Shown: positions 1 to 6,463, numbered from the stretch's first letter. The stretch: 6,618 nucleotides of DNA from Ignavibacteria bacterium (GCA_030648225.1 JAUSIA010000219.1:1-6618), one strand, 5' to 3'. A program made the numbers and translations. Notes: a model not told the origin generated them from the letters alone.

Positions 1-270
1 TTTTGCTTCTATAGCAGAATGGATATCTTCATATTCTTCATTCTCAGGCTTCCATGAACCTTCTTTAAACAGTAGCCAAATAAGATTTAAACCATTAACT
101 ATTTTTTCAGCTTCTTCACTAGTGAGGATTTTTATTTTTGCAAGCATTTCTACATGAGCTTTGCTTACTTGTATATCTTCCTCGATTAAATGGATATCGA
201 AAGATAATGAAGAAGAGAATTTTAATGCTGAATTGTTGAACTTTTCTTTAAATCTTCCGCCCCAGAGCAT
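1..270 (-). CDS. argH: argininosuccinate lyase, N-terminal part (cut by window edge)
   Basis: This is the first 90 codons of argininosuccinate lyase, which splits argininosuccinate into arginine and fumarate, the last step of arginine synthesis in the cytoplasm. The ATG at 268-270 is followed by the family's opening motif LWGGRF (residues 2-7). Further on are the typical helical stretch SLSFDIHLIEEDIQVSKAHV and the EDIH motif (81-84) followed by an IE-type segment at the cut. A full protein would be about 450-460 residues, so about four fifths lies outside the window; the frame is open to base 1. The start is only 2 bases after the argG stop. A GAGG in the end of argG, about 10 bases upstream, can serve as ribosome binding site, so the gene is very likely co-transcribed and translationally coupled with argG. 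Nothing suggests damage in the visible part. Confidence 0.93.
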   Translation of the reverse strand, partial: MLWGGRFKEKFNNSALKFSSSLSFDIHLIEEDIQVSKAHVEMLAKIKILTSEEAEKIVNGLNLIWLLFKEGSWKPENEEYEDIHSAIEAK

Positions 271-272
271 AA

Positions 273-1490
273 CTACTTAGCCTCTTCGATGAGAGAATTT
301 TTAACTAAGGTCAGCATTTTGTACGGAAGTCCATATATTTTTAAGAAACCGTCAGAAGCTTTATGATCAAACGTATCATCAGCAGTATAAGTTGCAAGTT
401 CTTTATTATATAAACTGTAGGGTGATGTTCTTGATAATACGGTTATATTTCCTTTATATAATTCTAAAACAACTTTGCCGGTCACCGTTTCCTGTGTTGA
501 ATCTACAAATGCCATTAATCCTTTGAAGAGCGGTGAGTACCAGAGACCATCATAAATTAAATTAGCAACTTTGTTGGAAATATCCTGTTTATATCTGAAT
601 GTTTCTTTATCCAGAACTAATTTTTCAAGTTCATAATGTGCTTTGTGAAGAATTACCGCAGCAGGTGCTTCATATACTTCTCTTGATTTGATTCCAACAA
701 CTCTGTTTTCAATCAAATCCATTCTGCCAATACCATGCTTCCCCCCTATTCGGTTTAACGTTTTAACAAGCTCGGCAGATGAATAAAAACAATCATTTAG
801 TTTTATTGGTACACCATTGTCAATTTCAATTAGAATCATTTCCGACTCCCGTGGTGCTGACTTAGGATTTGTAGTTAATTGATAAGCATCTTCGGGTGGT
901 TCTATACCTGGATCCTCAAGTACACCGCACTCGATTGCAATTCCCCAAAGATTTTCGTCTATAGAGTAAGGAGACTTCTTTGTTACTTTTATTGGGATAT
1001 CATGCTCTAATGCATAATCAATTTCTTCCTCCCTGCTTTTAAATTCCCAGAATCTTAGTGGAGCAAGAATATTTAAATGCGGAGCTAAAGATTGTATTCC
1101 AACTTCAAATCTTACCTGGTCATTGCCTTTACCTGTGCAGCCATGAGCAACGGTATCGGCTCCTTGAGCAATAGCAACATCAACTAATAATTTGACCAAC
1201 AGCGGTCTTCCTATTGCTGTTGCCATCGGATAAACACCTTCATATAAAGCACCGGCTTTTAATGCTTTAAAAGCAAAATTAGATATAAACTCTTCCTGCA
1301 GATCAACTATGTGAGCTTTAGCTGCGCCCGTCTTTAGAGCTTTCTCTTCAAGCCCGTCCAATTCTGCTGTGGGACCAAGTACTCCTGTAACTGTAATGAT
1401 ATCAGCATCGTATTTGTCACTAAGCCATTTAACCATTACAGAAGTATCAAGTCCCCCTGAATATGCAACAGCTATTTTTCTTCTGGGCAT
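273..1490 (-). CDS. argG: argininosuccinate synthase
   Basis: Argininosuccinate synthase joins citrulline and aspartate using ATP, the penultimate arginine step. At 405 residues it has the normal length of the common bacterial form. The N-type ATP pyrophosphatase loop AYSGGLDTS is at residues 9-17. Other family signatures are [12 protein letters not shown] (87-98), [14 protein letters not shown] (116-129), [13 protein letters not shown] (171-183), [22 protein letters not shown] (255-276) and TSPYSLYN near 355-362. One oddity is that the usual A(N/D)xGQ segment after strand 2 reads GVLGP (residues 36-40), so Gln is replaced by Pro. The ATG at 1488-1490 puts the P-loop at the usual distance from the N terminus. 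It has only an A-rich leader upstream and no clear Shine-Dalgarno, unlike most other genes here. It follows argR by 38 bases and precedes argH by 2. Confidence 0.97.
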   Translation of the reverse strand: MPRRKIAVAYSGGLDTSVMVKWLSDKYDADIITVTGVLGPTAELDGLEEKALKTGAAKAHIVDLQEEFISNFAFKALKAGALYEGVYPMATAIGRPLLVKLLVDVAIAQGADTVAHGCTGKGNDQVRFEVGIQSLAPHLNILAPLRFWEFKSREEEIDYALEHDIPIKVTKKSPYSIDENLWGIAIECGVLEDPGIEPPEDAYQLTTNPKSAPRESEMILIEIDNGVPIKLNDCFYSSAELVKTLNRIGGKHGIGRMDLIENRVVGIKSREVYEAPAAVILHKAHYELEKLVLDKETFRYKQDISNKVANLIYDGLWYSPLFKGLMAFVDSTQETVTGKVVLELYKGNITVLSRTSPYSLYNKELATYTADDTFDHKASDGFLKIYGLPYKMLTLVKNSLIEEAK

Positions 1491-1528
1491 TTTTTAGTTT
1501 TTTCTTTTAGTTTATAATTCATTTTTGC
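1491..1528 (-). other. A-rich argR-argG spacer without clear ribosome binding site
   Basis: This 38-base spacer is the largest gap between genes of the operon. Read on the minus strand it is mostly A, with the element CTAAAA occurring twice, and has no GGAG/AAGGA-like motif at a useful distance from the argG ATG. One half-site TGAAT is present (1517-1521), but its partner half is missing, so I do not call an operator. No hairpin or T tract indicates a terminator. Initiation of argG may depend on an unstructured A-rich leader, as in some Bacteroidota-like groups, or on coupling to argR. Confidence 0.5.
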
Positions 1529-1987
1529 TTAATTCTCATCTAATTCATTCATCATCTTTTTAATCATATTTACAATAACAGGAATATTTTTATGGCTATC
1601 AGGCATAACCAATACAGTATCGTCTCCACCTACAGTACCGATAATTTCCTTTCTATTAAGCCGGTCAATAAAGTGAGCCACTCCTTGTGCTCTGCCAGCA
1701 ATTGTTCTTACTACAATAATGGATTCATTATGATCGACACTCAGAATTTCATAACTAATCAGCTTAGCAATTTGTTTCCCTGTTTCTTCCGGATTAAGTA
1801 TGTACCTGATTCCGCCGTTTGCAACGGTTCTAATTACTCCAAGTTCAGCAAAATCCCTGCTCAATGTTGCCTGAGTTACGGAAAAACCCTCCTCTTTTAA
1901 CTTTAGTGAGAGTTCATCCTGGTTTGAAATATCATAATCACCTAAAATTTCCTTAATCCGGTTTTGCCTTCTTAATTTTGCAGACAT
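1529..1987 (-). CDS. argR: arginine repressor ArgR
   Basis: This is the arginine-responsive transcription regulator of the ArgR/AhrC family, which acts as a hexamer on ARG boxes with arginine as co-repressor. Its 152 residues match the family length. The N-terminal winged helix spans about residues 1-70, with the recognition segment VTQATLSRDFAELG (37-50) including the conserved Ser43-Arg44-Asp45. The C-terminal oligomerisation and arginine-binding domain has VVRTIAGRAQGVAHFID (92-108) and the GTVGGDDTVLVM segment, whose Asp122-Asp123 pair corresponds to the arginine-contacting acidic residues. The start ATG (1985-1987) has AAGGA five bases upstream, overlapping the end of argD; the gap to argD is 2 bases. 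Because it lies inside the operon, ArgR probably represses its own synthesis through the sites upstream of argC. Confidence 0.96.
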   Translation of the reverse strand: MSAKLRRQNRIKEILGDYDISNQDELSLKLKEEGFSVTQATLSRDFAELGVIRTVANGGIRYILNPEETGKQIAKLISYEILSVDHNESIIVVRTIAGRAQGVAHFIDRLNRKEIIGTVGGDDTVLVMPDSHKNIPVIVNMIKKMMNELDEN

Positions 1988-1989
1988 GT

Positions 1990-3192
1990 TTATCCTTCAA
2001 GATTATTTAAGATTGAAGAAAATACCAACATGAATTTTGTAATTTCTTCTTCAGTTATGATGAAGGGAGGAAGTATTCTAATCACTCTATCTCCCGAAGT
2101 ACCCACAACTACTCCTTCTTCCAATAACTTAAGTGCGACCTCTTTAGCATTAGTTGGTTCGTTAAACTCAACACCAATCATCAGTCCTTTTCCTCTTACA
2201 TCTTTTATTAAAGGATGATGGATATTTCTTATTTCATTTTTAAGTTTTTTCCCAATTATAAAAATATAAGCTAGCTGATCTTCCGTAAGTAAATCAATTA
2301 CAGAATTAGCGGCAGTGATAGCAACAGGGTTGCCACCAAATGTAGAACCGTGAGAACCTGGGGTTATACATTCTGCAACCTCATTAGCACAAATCACTGC
2401 GCCAAGAGGAAGACCGTTTGCTATTCCTTTTGCAAGTGTGATTATATCGGGTTTAATTTCTTCCCACTGGTGAGCAAACATTTTTCCTGTTCTCCCCATC
2501 CCTGATTGAACCTCATCTACTACCAGCAGTAAATTATTTTTATCACAGATTTCTTTTAACTTTTTCAAATAATTATCTGAAGGAACAATTATTCCTGATT
2601 CACCTTGTATCGGCTCAATCATTATTGCTGCTGTATCGTGATTTATCGAGTTCTCGATTGCTTCGAAATCATCATAAGGAACATAAACGAATCCTGGTGT
2701 TAACGGGAAGAATCCATCCCAAAGCTTATATTGCCCTGAAGCCGAAAGACTTCCAAAAGTTCTTCCATGAAAACCACCAAGTGCAGTAATTATTGTTGAT
2801 CTACCATTTCCCCATTTACGTACAAACTTTATAGCGGCTTCATTTGCCTCCGTTCCTGAGTTACAAAAGAACACATAACCTAGTCCTGATTGTTCTGCTA
2901 ATTTGCCTGCTAAAATTTCCTGTCCGGAGGATTGAAATAAATTTGATGTATGCCAGATATTTTCTATTTGTTCTTTAACATCTTTTAGTATTGCAGGATG
3001 CGAGTGTCCAAATCCTGTTACTGCAATACCGGAAAGAAAATCTAAATATTCTCTCCCGGAATTATCAAATAGATAAGCGCCTTTCCCTCTTATAAATTCT
3101 ACATTATAACGGGAATAATTATTTAATAATGCAGAAGAAACTTGCCCCGATAGAGTCGGGGGTTCAGCCTGCGATTGTTTTTGATTCAACAA
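1990..3192 (-). CDS. argD: acetylornithine aminotransferase
   Basis: This class-III PLP-dependent aminotransferase converts N-acetylglutamate semialdehyde and glutamate to N-acetylornithine and 2-oxoglutarate. Its 400 residues fit the family. Visible motifs are FLSGIAVTGFGHSHP (52-66), NSGTEANEAAIK (111-122), FHGRTFGSLSASG (141-153), IEPIQGESG (192-200), VVDEVQSGMGRTG with the PLP-ring Asp226, LAKGIANGLPLGA with the Schiff-base Lys255, and HGSTFGGNP (281-289). The start is TTG at 3190-3192: the frame has a stop at 3205-3207 and no ATG after it. A Shine-Dalgarno AAAGGA (3200-3205) sits 7 bases before this TTG; a second TTG follows directly. The start lies inside the end of argB (29-base overlap). 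Some members also handle succinyl-diaminopimelate, but the context argues for arginine synthesis. Confidence 0.95.
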   Translation of the reverse strand: MLNQKQSQAEPPTLSGQVSSALLNNYSRYNVEFIRGKGAYLFDNSGREYLDFLSGIAVTGFGHSHPAILKDVKEQIENIWHTSNLFQSSGQEILAGKLAEQSGLGYVFFCNSGTEANEAAIKFVRKWGNGRSTIITALGGFHGRTFGSLSASGQYKLWDGFFPLTPGFVYVPYDDFEAIENSINHDTAAIMIEPIQGESGIIVPSDNYLKKLKEICDKNNLLLVVDEVQSGMGRTGKMFAHQWEEIKPDIITLAKGIANGLPLGAVICANEVAECITPGSHGSTFGGNPVAITAANSVIDLLTEDQLAYIFIIGKKLKNEIRNIHHPLIKDVRGKGLMIGVEFNEPTNAKEVALKLLEEGVVVGTSGDRVIRILPPFIITEEEITKFMLVFSSILNNLEG

Positions 3193-3958
3193 TCCATGTT
3201 CCTTTCAAATTTTTTTCAAATACTAATTCTTTGAAATTTTGATTAGATAAGTCGTTTCCAATCCATACTTTATGAATTCCATGTTTTATTAATTCAAGGC
3301 AGCTTTGAAGTTTTGGAATCATGCCATCTGTAATTTGCCCAGTAAGTATGCCTTCATTAATGTCTGTCTCATTTACGACAGTATGCAAAGTGCCGCTCAG
3401 TTTAACTCCACATATGTCAGATAAGAAAAGAACTGTATCCGCTTCGATTGCTATAGCTAATTCTTTAGCAAATATATCGGCATTAATATTCATGAGATTT
3501 CCTTCTTTGTCTCTGCAAACAGAAGAAAATACGGGAACGATTCTGTTTTGCATAATTGAATAAAGCCAGTTTTTATTTCCACTTAAAACCGGAAAGCCAA
3601 CATAACCTAAGTTCCCGTTAAAATATTCTGCAGTAAATAAACCGTTATCAATCCCTGTTAATCCAATTGCGTTTATCTTACTTGTCTGTAGCCTGCTTAC
3701 TAATCTTGCATTTAACAAACCTGCCTGAACCGCTGCAACAATCTCCATCGTACCTTCATCAGTTACTCTTTGTCCATTATAGAATTTGGATTCATATCCC
3801 ATTGCCTGGCACCACTCGGATATTTTTGCCCCAGCACCATGCACAATAACTAACGCATCAAAAGAATCCTTTAGCTCTTTGATAATTTTTATCCAGGAAT
3901 CATTTACAAAAAGATTGTCAAGTGCCTTACCGCTCAGCTTTAATAGAACTGTTTTCAT
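3164..3958 (-). CDS. argB: acetylglutamate kinase
   Basis: This amino-acid-kinase-family protein phosphorylates N-acetylglutamate, the second step of the pathway. At 264 residues it is close to the 258 of the E. coli enzyme. Catalytic and substrate residues are recognisable: Lys7 in KLSG, Arg64 in NGQRVTD (61-67), Asn157 and Asp161 in NINAD, the nucleotide region LSDICGVK (179-186), and Lys216 in GMIPK. Two glycine-rich motifs deviate: KxGG reads KLSG (7-10) and the HGGG loop reads HGAG (40-43). Lys7 is almost at the N terminus, so the N-terminal helix of arginine-inhibited hexameric acetylglutamate kinases is absent; I infer a non-feedback-inhibited dimer. The ATG at 3956-3958 has only a weak AGAGA-type ribosome site. 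The gene starts 18 bases after argJ and overlaps argD by 29. Divergent sequence makes a relative of another acylamino-acid kinase possible, but the operon strongly supports ArgB. Confidence 0.9.
   Translation of the reverse strand: MKTVLLKLSGKALDNLFVNDSWIKIIKELKDSFDALVIVHGAGAKISEWCQAMGYESKFYNGQRVTDEGTMEIVAAVQAGLLNARLVSRLQTSKINAIGLTGIDNGLFTAEYFNGNLGYVGFPVLSGNKNWLYSIMQNRIVPVFSSVCRDKEGNLMNINADIFAKELAIAIEADTVLFLSDICGVKLSGTLHTVVNETDINEGILTGQITDGMIPKLQSCLELIKHGIHKVWIGNDLSNQNFKELVFEKNLKGTWIVESKTIAG
3190..3205 (-). promoter_or_regulatory. argD ribosome binding site and TTG start
   Basis: The AAAGGA at 3200-3205 with a 7-base spacer decides the TTG at 3190-3192 as the argD start. An ATG at 3195-3197 is out of frame, only 2 bases after the AAAGGA, and runs into TGA after three codons. 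The whole signal lies in the last codons of argB, implying translational coupling. Confidence 0.7.
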
Positions 3959-3976
3959 TATAATCTCTTTTTCTTA

Positions 3977-5182
3977 TTAAGTTCTGTAACCGGCATTTAT
4001 TTTTACATAATTCTCGGAGAAGTCACATGTCCACCAAGTAGATGATTCCTTCCCTTCATTAAGATCAAGAAAAAGAGTTACTTCACTTTTATTCAGTACT
4101 CGTTTTACTTCATCTTCACTGAAACCAGCATTGTAATTAGGTAAAAGAACCGGTAAATCATCGAACTTTATGGTTACTTTGTCAGGATTAAAATCCACAC
4201 CACTATTCCCTGCAGCTGCAAGAATTCTTCCCCAATTAGCATCATTACCATTCATTGCTGTTTTAACTAACGGAGAATTTGCCACTGCTTTTGCAACAGC
4301 ATTTGCGTCTTCCTTTGTTTTAGCATTATTTACAGAAACTGTAATTAATTTTGTAGCTCCTTCGCCATCGGCTACAATCGCTTTTGCCATCTCGGAACAA
4401 ATTGCAATTAATCCATTAAGGAAAGTAGAATAGTTTTCAGTCCCCTCATTAACTTTAATCTTGGAAACTCCGTTTGCTAATAAGATAACCATATCATTTG
4501 TACTCGTTTCTCCATCCACAGAAATTTTATTAAAAGTTTCGTTAACGGAATTTGTTAATAATTTCTGAAGCACAGTATTTTCAATTGAAGCATCTGTCGT
4601 TAAGAATGCAAGCATAGTAGCCATATTTGGCATTATCATTCCGCTTCCTTTACAAATTCCTCCGATTATTACCTCCCCTTCCTGTAATTGAACTTTAACA
4701 GCAAAAGATTTTTTCCTTAAGTCAGTGGTTAATATTGCTTCAGCAGAATCATCTCCTCCATTCTCAGATAATTCAGGGATAATTTTATCAATTCCATTTA
4801 ACAACTTGTCAATTGGAAGTTGCAGTCCAATTACTCCGGTTGAACTTATAATTACTTCAGTAGGATTGATAGATAATTTTTTTGCCAGATAAGATTGCGA
4901 CTCAAGAGCATTTTCAAAACCTTTAGTCCCTGTGCAAGCATTAGCGTTGCCGGAATTAACAAGTATTGCTCTTACTCTATTTTGTTGCTTAATTATATTC
5001 TTTGAAATAACATTTGGTGCAGCAACAACTTTATTTAAAGTGAAAGTTCCCGCAGCAAAGCATGGAGTATCAGAATAAATTAAGGCAAGGTCCTTCTTCT
5101 GTTTTTTTATACCGCAGAAAATGCCAGCAGATTTAAAACCCTGGACTGAAGTAATTGTACCTTCAGGAATGAACTGATACAT
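3977..5182 (-). CDS. argJ: ornithine acetyltransferase / N-acetylglutamate synthase
   Basis: ArgJ transfers the acetyl group from N-acetylornithine to glutamate, giving ornithine and recycling N-acetylglutamate. At 401 residues it has family length. Motifs are GFKSAGIFCGIK (15-26), the NSGNANACTG stretch (76-85), STGVIG with oxyanion-hole residues Thr115-Gly116, TTDLRKKSF (152-160), and KGSGMIMPNMATMLAF, in which Ala188/Thr189 is the self-cleavage site and Thr189 the nucleophile. Later come GNDANWGRILAAAGNSG and the family-typical ending YVKINAGYRT. Whether it is monofunctional or also makes acetylglutamate from acetyl-CoA cannot be read from motifs; no argA or argE is in the window, so a cyclic pathway is implied. 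The ATG at 5180-5182 lies inside the end of argC and has AAAGGA 8 bases upstream. Confidence 0.96.
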   Translation of the reverse strand: MYQFIPEGTITSVQGFKSAGIFCGIKKQKKDLALIYSDTPCFAAGTFTLNKVVAAPNVISKNIIKQQNRVRAILVNSGNANACTGTKGFENALESQSYLAKKLSINPTEVIISSTGVIGLQLPIDKLLNGIDKIIPELSENGGDDSAEAILTTDLRKKSFAVKVQLQEGEVIIGGICKGSGMIMPNMATMLAFLTTDASIENTVLQKLLTNSVNETFNKISVDGETSTNDMVILLANGVSKIKVNEGTENYSTFLNGLIAICSEMAKAIVADGEGATKLITVSVNNAKTKEDANAVAKAVANSPLVKTAMNGNDANWGRILAAAGNSGVDFNPDKVTIKFDDLPVLLPNYNAGFSEDEVKRVLNKSEVTLFLDLNEGKESSTWWTCDFSENYVKINAGYRT

Positions 5183-6206
5183 ACTTCAATTCCTTTCTGC
5201 GTGCCGGCAAAATCCCTGAAGTTTCATCCCAGCCAAATAATTTATTCATATTCTGAACAGCCTGGCCAGAGGCACCTTTCACAAGATTGTCAATCGCAGC
5301 AGTAACTATCAAAACTTTCCCTTTTAATGAAATACTTATATCGCAAAAGTTAGAATCAATAACCCACTGGAGTTCAGGAGGATTATTTCTTAATCTTATA
5401 AAAGGAGATTGATAAACACTTTTATAAATCTCTTCAATATTTTCTTTTTTTATCTCTTCGGATAAATGAATTGATGATGTAGTGTAAATTCCTCTTGCAG
5501 AAGGAAGAAGATGAGGGGTAAACGAAAAAGGTGAATGAAATCCATTCTTGTAAAGCTGTTGAAGTATTTCAGGTTCGTGCTTGTGATCATTAATATTGTA
5601 GGCTTTCACATTGCCGTACATCTCAGATAAAAGAAGATCAGCTCTTGAAGATTTTCCGGCTCCGCTTGTCCCTGAATAAGCGATACAGCTTACACTTATA
5701 ATTTTATCACTAAAATCTGGTATTATAGGTAGAAGTGAAAGAAGTACAGCAGTTGGATAGCATCCAGGATTTGAAATTAACTTTATTTCAGTATAATTAG
5801 TTGAAGGATGATCGGCTAACCCGTAAACCTTTTCCTTCAACAGGTACGGAGAGGTATGAGTATATTTATACCACTGAATATAAAGTTCCTCAAAATCTAA
5901 TCTGTAGTCTCCCCCAAGATCAATAACATATTTGTCTTTACTCGTTAATATGGGTACATACTTTAATGCTTCTCCATGGGGAAGTGCTATAAAATATAAA
6001 TCATGTTCATAAGAAATATCTTCAATAGATTTTATTTGGAGATTATCCACATATCCATCAAGGTCAGGAAAAATTTCATGTAAATTTTCTCCTGCAGTAG
6101 TCTTTGCATAAATCTGGAAATCCTTTATAAAAGGATGAAGAGTCAAATATTGAATTAATTTTTTCCCCGTATATCCTGTTCCACCTATTATACCAATTGA
6201 ATGCAT
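5163..6206 (-). CDS. argC: N-acetyl-gamma-glutamyl-phosphate reductase
   Basis: This NADPH-dependent reductase converts N-acetylglutamyl phosphate to the semialdehyde. Its 347 residues match the common bacterial form. The N-terminal Rossmann loop is GIIGGTGYTG (5-14). ALPHGEAL (74-81) and DLGGDYRL (96-103; often DLSADFRL) follow. The catalytic motif SNPGCYPT has nucleophile Cys149, AYSGTSGAG is at 176-184, and the general-base region HKHEPEI has His210. The C terminus shows the cofactor-domain motif LVKGASGQAVQNMN (308-321). The ATG at 6204-6206 is five bases after an AAGGG ribosome site and is the first gene after the control region, so argC heads the operon. The 3' end overlaps argJ by 20 bases. 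All catalytic residues are present. Confidence 0.96.
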   Translation of the reverse strand: MHSIGIIGGTGYTGKKLIQYLTLHPFIKDFQIYAKTTAGENLHEIFPDLDGYVDNLQIKSIEDISYEHDLYFIALPHGEALKYVPILTSKDKYVIDLGGDYRLDFEELYIQWYKYTHTSPYLLKEKVYGLADHPSTNYTEIKLISNPGCYPTAVLLSLLPIIPDFSDKIISVSCIAYSGTSGAGKSSRADLLLSEMYGNVKAYNINDHKHEPEILQQLYKNGFHSPFSFTPHLLPSARGIYTTSSIHLSEEIKKENIEEIYKSVYQSPFIRLRNNPPELQWVIDSNFCDISISLKGKVLIVTAAIDNLVKGASGQAVQNMNKLFGWDETSGILPARRKELKYVSVHS

Positions 6207-6220
6207 GTTTACCCTTAAAC
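6207..6220 (-). promoter_or_regulatory. argC ribosome binding site in a hairpin loop
   Basis: The 14 bases directly before the argC ATG read GTTTA-AGGG-TAAAC: a perfect 5-bp inverted repeat whose four-base loop is the core of the Shine-Dalgarno. The stem is AT-rich and weak, so it may only present the site in the loop or matter little. The ribosome site itself (AAGGG, 5-base spacer) is good. Confidence 0.55.
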
Positions 6221-6267
6221 AATTAATAGAAAAAATTTAATAGAATTGAAAAGTAATGAATTGGTTT

Positions 6268-6294
6268 TAGCTTGGCCCGCTAGGGGCGCCTCCA
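6268..6294 (-). other. GC-rich patch in argC leader with pseudoknot-like pairing potential
   Basis: Bases 6271-6294 have 18 G/C of 24 within a leader that is otherwise strongly AT-rich. Read on the minus strand, GCCC (6284-6287) can pair with GGGC (6275-6278). The bases in the resulting loop, TAGC (6279-6282), can pair with GCTA (6268-6271). The order of strands (1-base first loop, no middle gap, 3-base last loop) is that of a compact H-type pseudoknot, but each stem is only 4 bp. There is no T tract directly after it, so it is not a terminator. It could be a folded leader element, an interspersed repeat fragment, or chance. Confidence 0.3.
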
Positions 6295-6369
6295 GATAGA
6301 AAGAAGGGAAAGAATTTCTTTGAAAAGAATTAAATAAGATGATTCATTATGTTGTTTTTTATTTTTCAT
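6280..6369 (-). CDS. possible argC leader peptide ORF (29 codons)
   Basis: A short ORF starts with ATG at 6367-6369 and ends with TAG at 6280-6282. It begins MKNKKQHNES and ends SIWRRP, so two adjacent arginine codons (AGG CGC) lie just before the stop, inside the GC-rich patch. Its ATG falls at or within a few bases of the start point predicted from the promoter at 6378-6406, so it would be a leaderless or nearly leaderless ORF; no Shine-Dalgarno precedes it. Tandem codons for the end product ahead of a biosynthetic operon are the hallmark of leader-peptide control, but no terminator hairpin with a T run follows. It may be a chance ORF. Confidence 0.25.
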   Translation of the reverse strand: MKNKKQHNESSYLILFKEILSLLSIWRRP

Positions 6370-6377
6370 TGGTGGTA

Positions 6378-6406
6378 AACATAAAAACAGAAAAAATTCC
6401 TGTCAA
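6378..6406 (-). promoter_or_regulatory. predicted promoter of the arg operon
   Basis: On the minus strand a perfect TTGACA (6401-6406) is followed after 17 bases by TATGTT (6378-6383), which matches the TATAAT consensus at 4 of 6 positions. The predicted transcript start is near 6370-6372, giving a leader of about 165 bases before argC. The same -10 region (TATGTTTA) also resembles the TAnnTTTG element of Bacteroidota-type promoters. It lies just inside the ARG-box cluster, which fits an ArgR-controlled promoter. Confidence 0.6.
6381..6403 (-). terminator. weak terminator-like hairpin overlapping the promoter
   Basis: On the minus strand ACAGGAA (6397-6403) can pair with TTTCTGT (6387-6393) across a 3-base loop, with one G-T pair, followed by TTTTAT. 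The shape is that of an intrinsic terminator, but the stem has only two G-C pairs. If real it would end transcription of the gene upstream (stop at 6492) while its bases also serve as the promoter spacer. Confidence 0.25.
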
Positions 6407-6412
6407 CAATTT

Positions 6413-6430
6413 TTTGAATATGTTTTCAAA
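6413..6430 (-). promoter_or_regulatory. ARG box (ArgR operator), promoter-proximal
   Basis: TTTGAATATGTTTTCAAA agrees with the E. coli ARG-box consensus WNTGAATWWWWATTCANW at 16 of 18 positions and is a near-palindrome (TTTGAA...TTCAAA). It ends 6 bases upstream of the predicted -35 hexamer, so bound ArgR could touch RNA polymerase. It is separated by 12 bases from the next box. Confidence 0.65.
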
Positions 6431-6442
6431 TTATTTTCAATT

Positions 6443-6460
6443 ATTGAATATTATTTCAAT
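6443..6460 (-). promoter_or_regulatory. ARG box (ArgR operator), inner member of a pair
   Basis: ATTGAATATTATTTCAAT matches the ARG-box consensus at 17 of 18 positions. It is separated by exactly 3 bases from the box at 6464-6481, the same 21-base periodicity as the paired boxes bound by one ArgR hexamer in E. coli. A further loose half-site (TTTTCAA, 6434-6440) lies between this box and the promoter-proximal one. Confidence 0.75.
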
Positions 6461-6463
6461 TAT

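Noticed and set aside
1475..1522. A 16-codon ORF beginning ATG at 1520-1522 and overlapping the argG start out of frame
   Set aside because: No ribosome site and a simple lysine-rich composition dictated by the A-rich spacer; looks like chance.
1506..1523. Possible ARG box upstream of argG (AATGAATTATAAACTAAA)
   Set aside because: Only the left half-site TGAAT is present; the right half has three mismatches, as expected by chance in AT-rich DNA.
1592..1900. Plus-strand ORF of about 100 codons antisense to argR
   Set aside because: Lies wholly inside argR, which has complete family motifs; no recognisable protein features of its own.
4170..4433. Plus-strand ORF of 87 codons antisense to argJ, hydrophobic and alanine-rich
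   Set aside because: Its alanine and phenylalanine richness mirrors the argJ codons in the opposite strand; a shadow ORF.
6268..6287. preQ1-type riboswitch, suggested by the compact pseudoknot-like pairing
   Set aside because: The conserved bases of that class are not present and the arginine context gives no support.
6309..6321. Near-palindrome AAAGAATTTCTTT in the leader
   Set aside because: Lacks the TGAAT/ATTCA halves of an ARG box and has a one-base centre; low-complexity A/T sequence makes it unremarkable.
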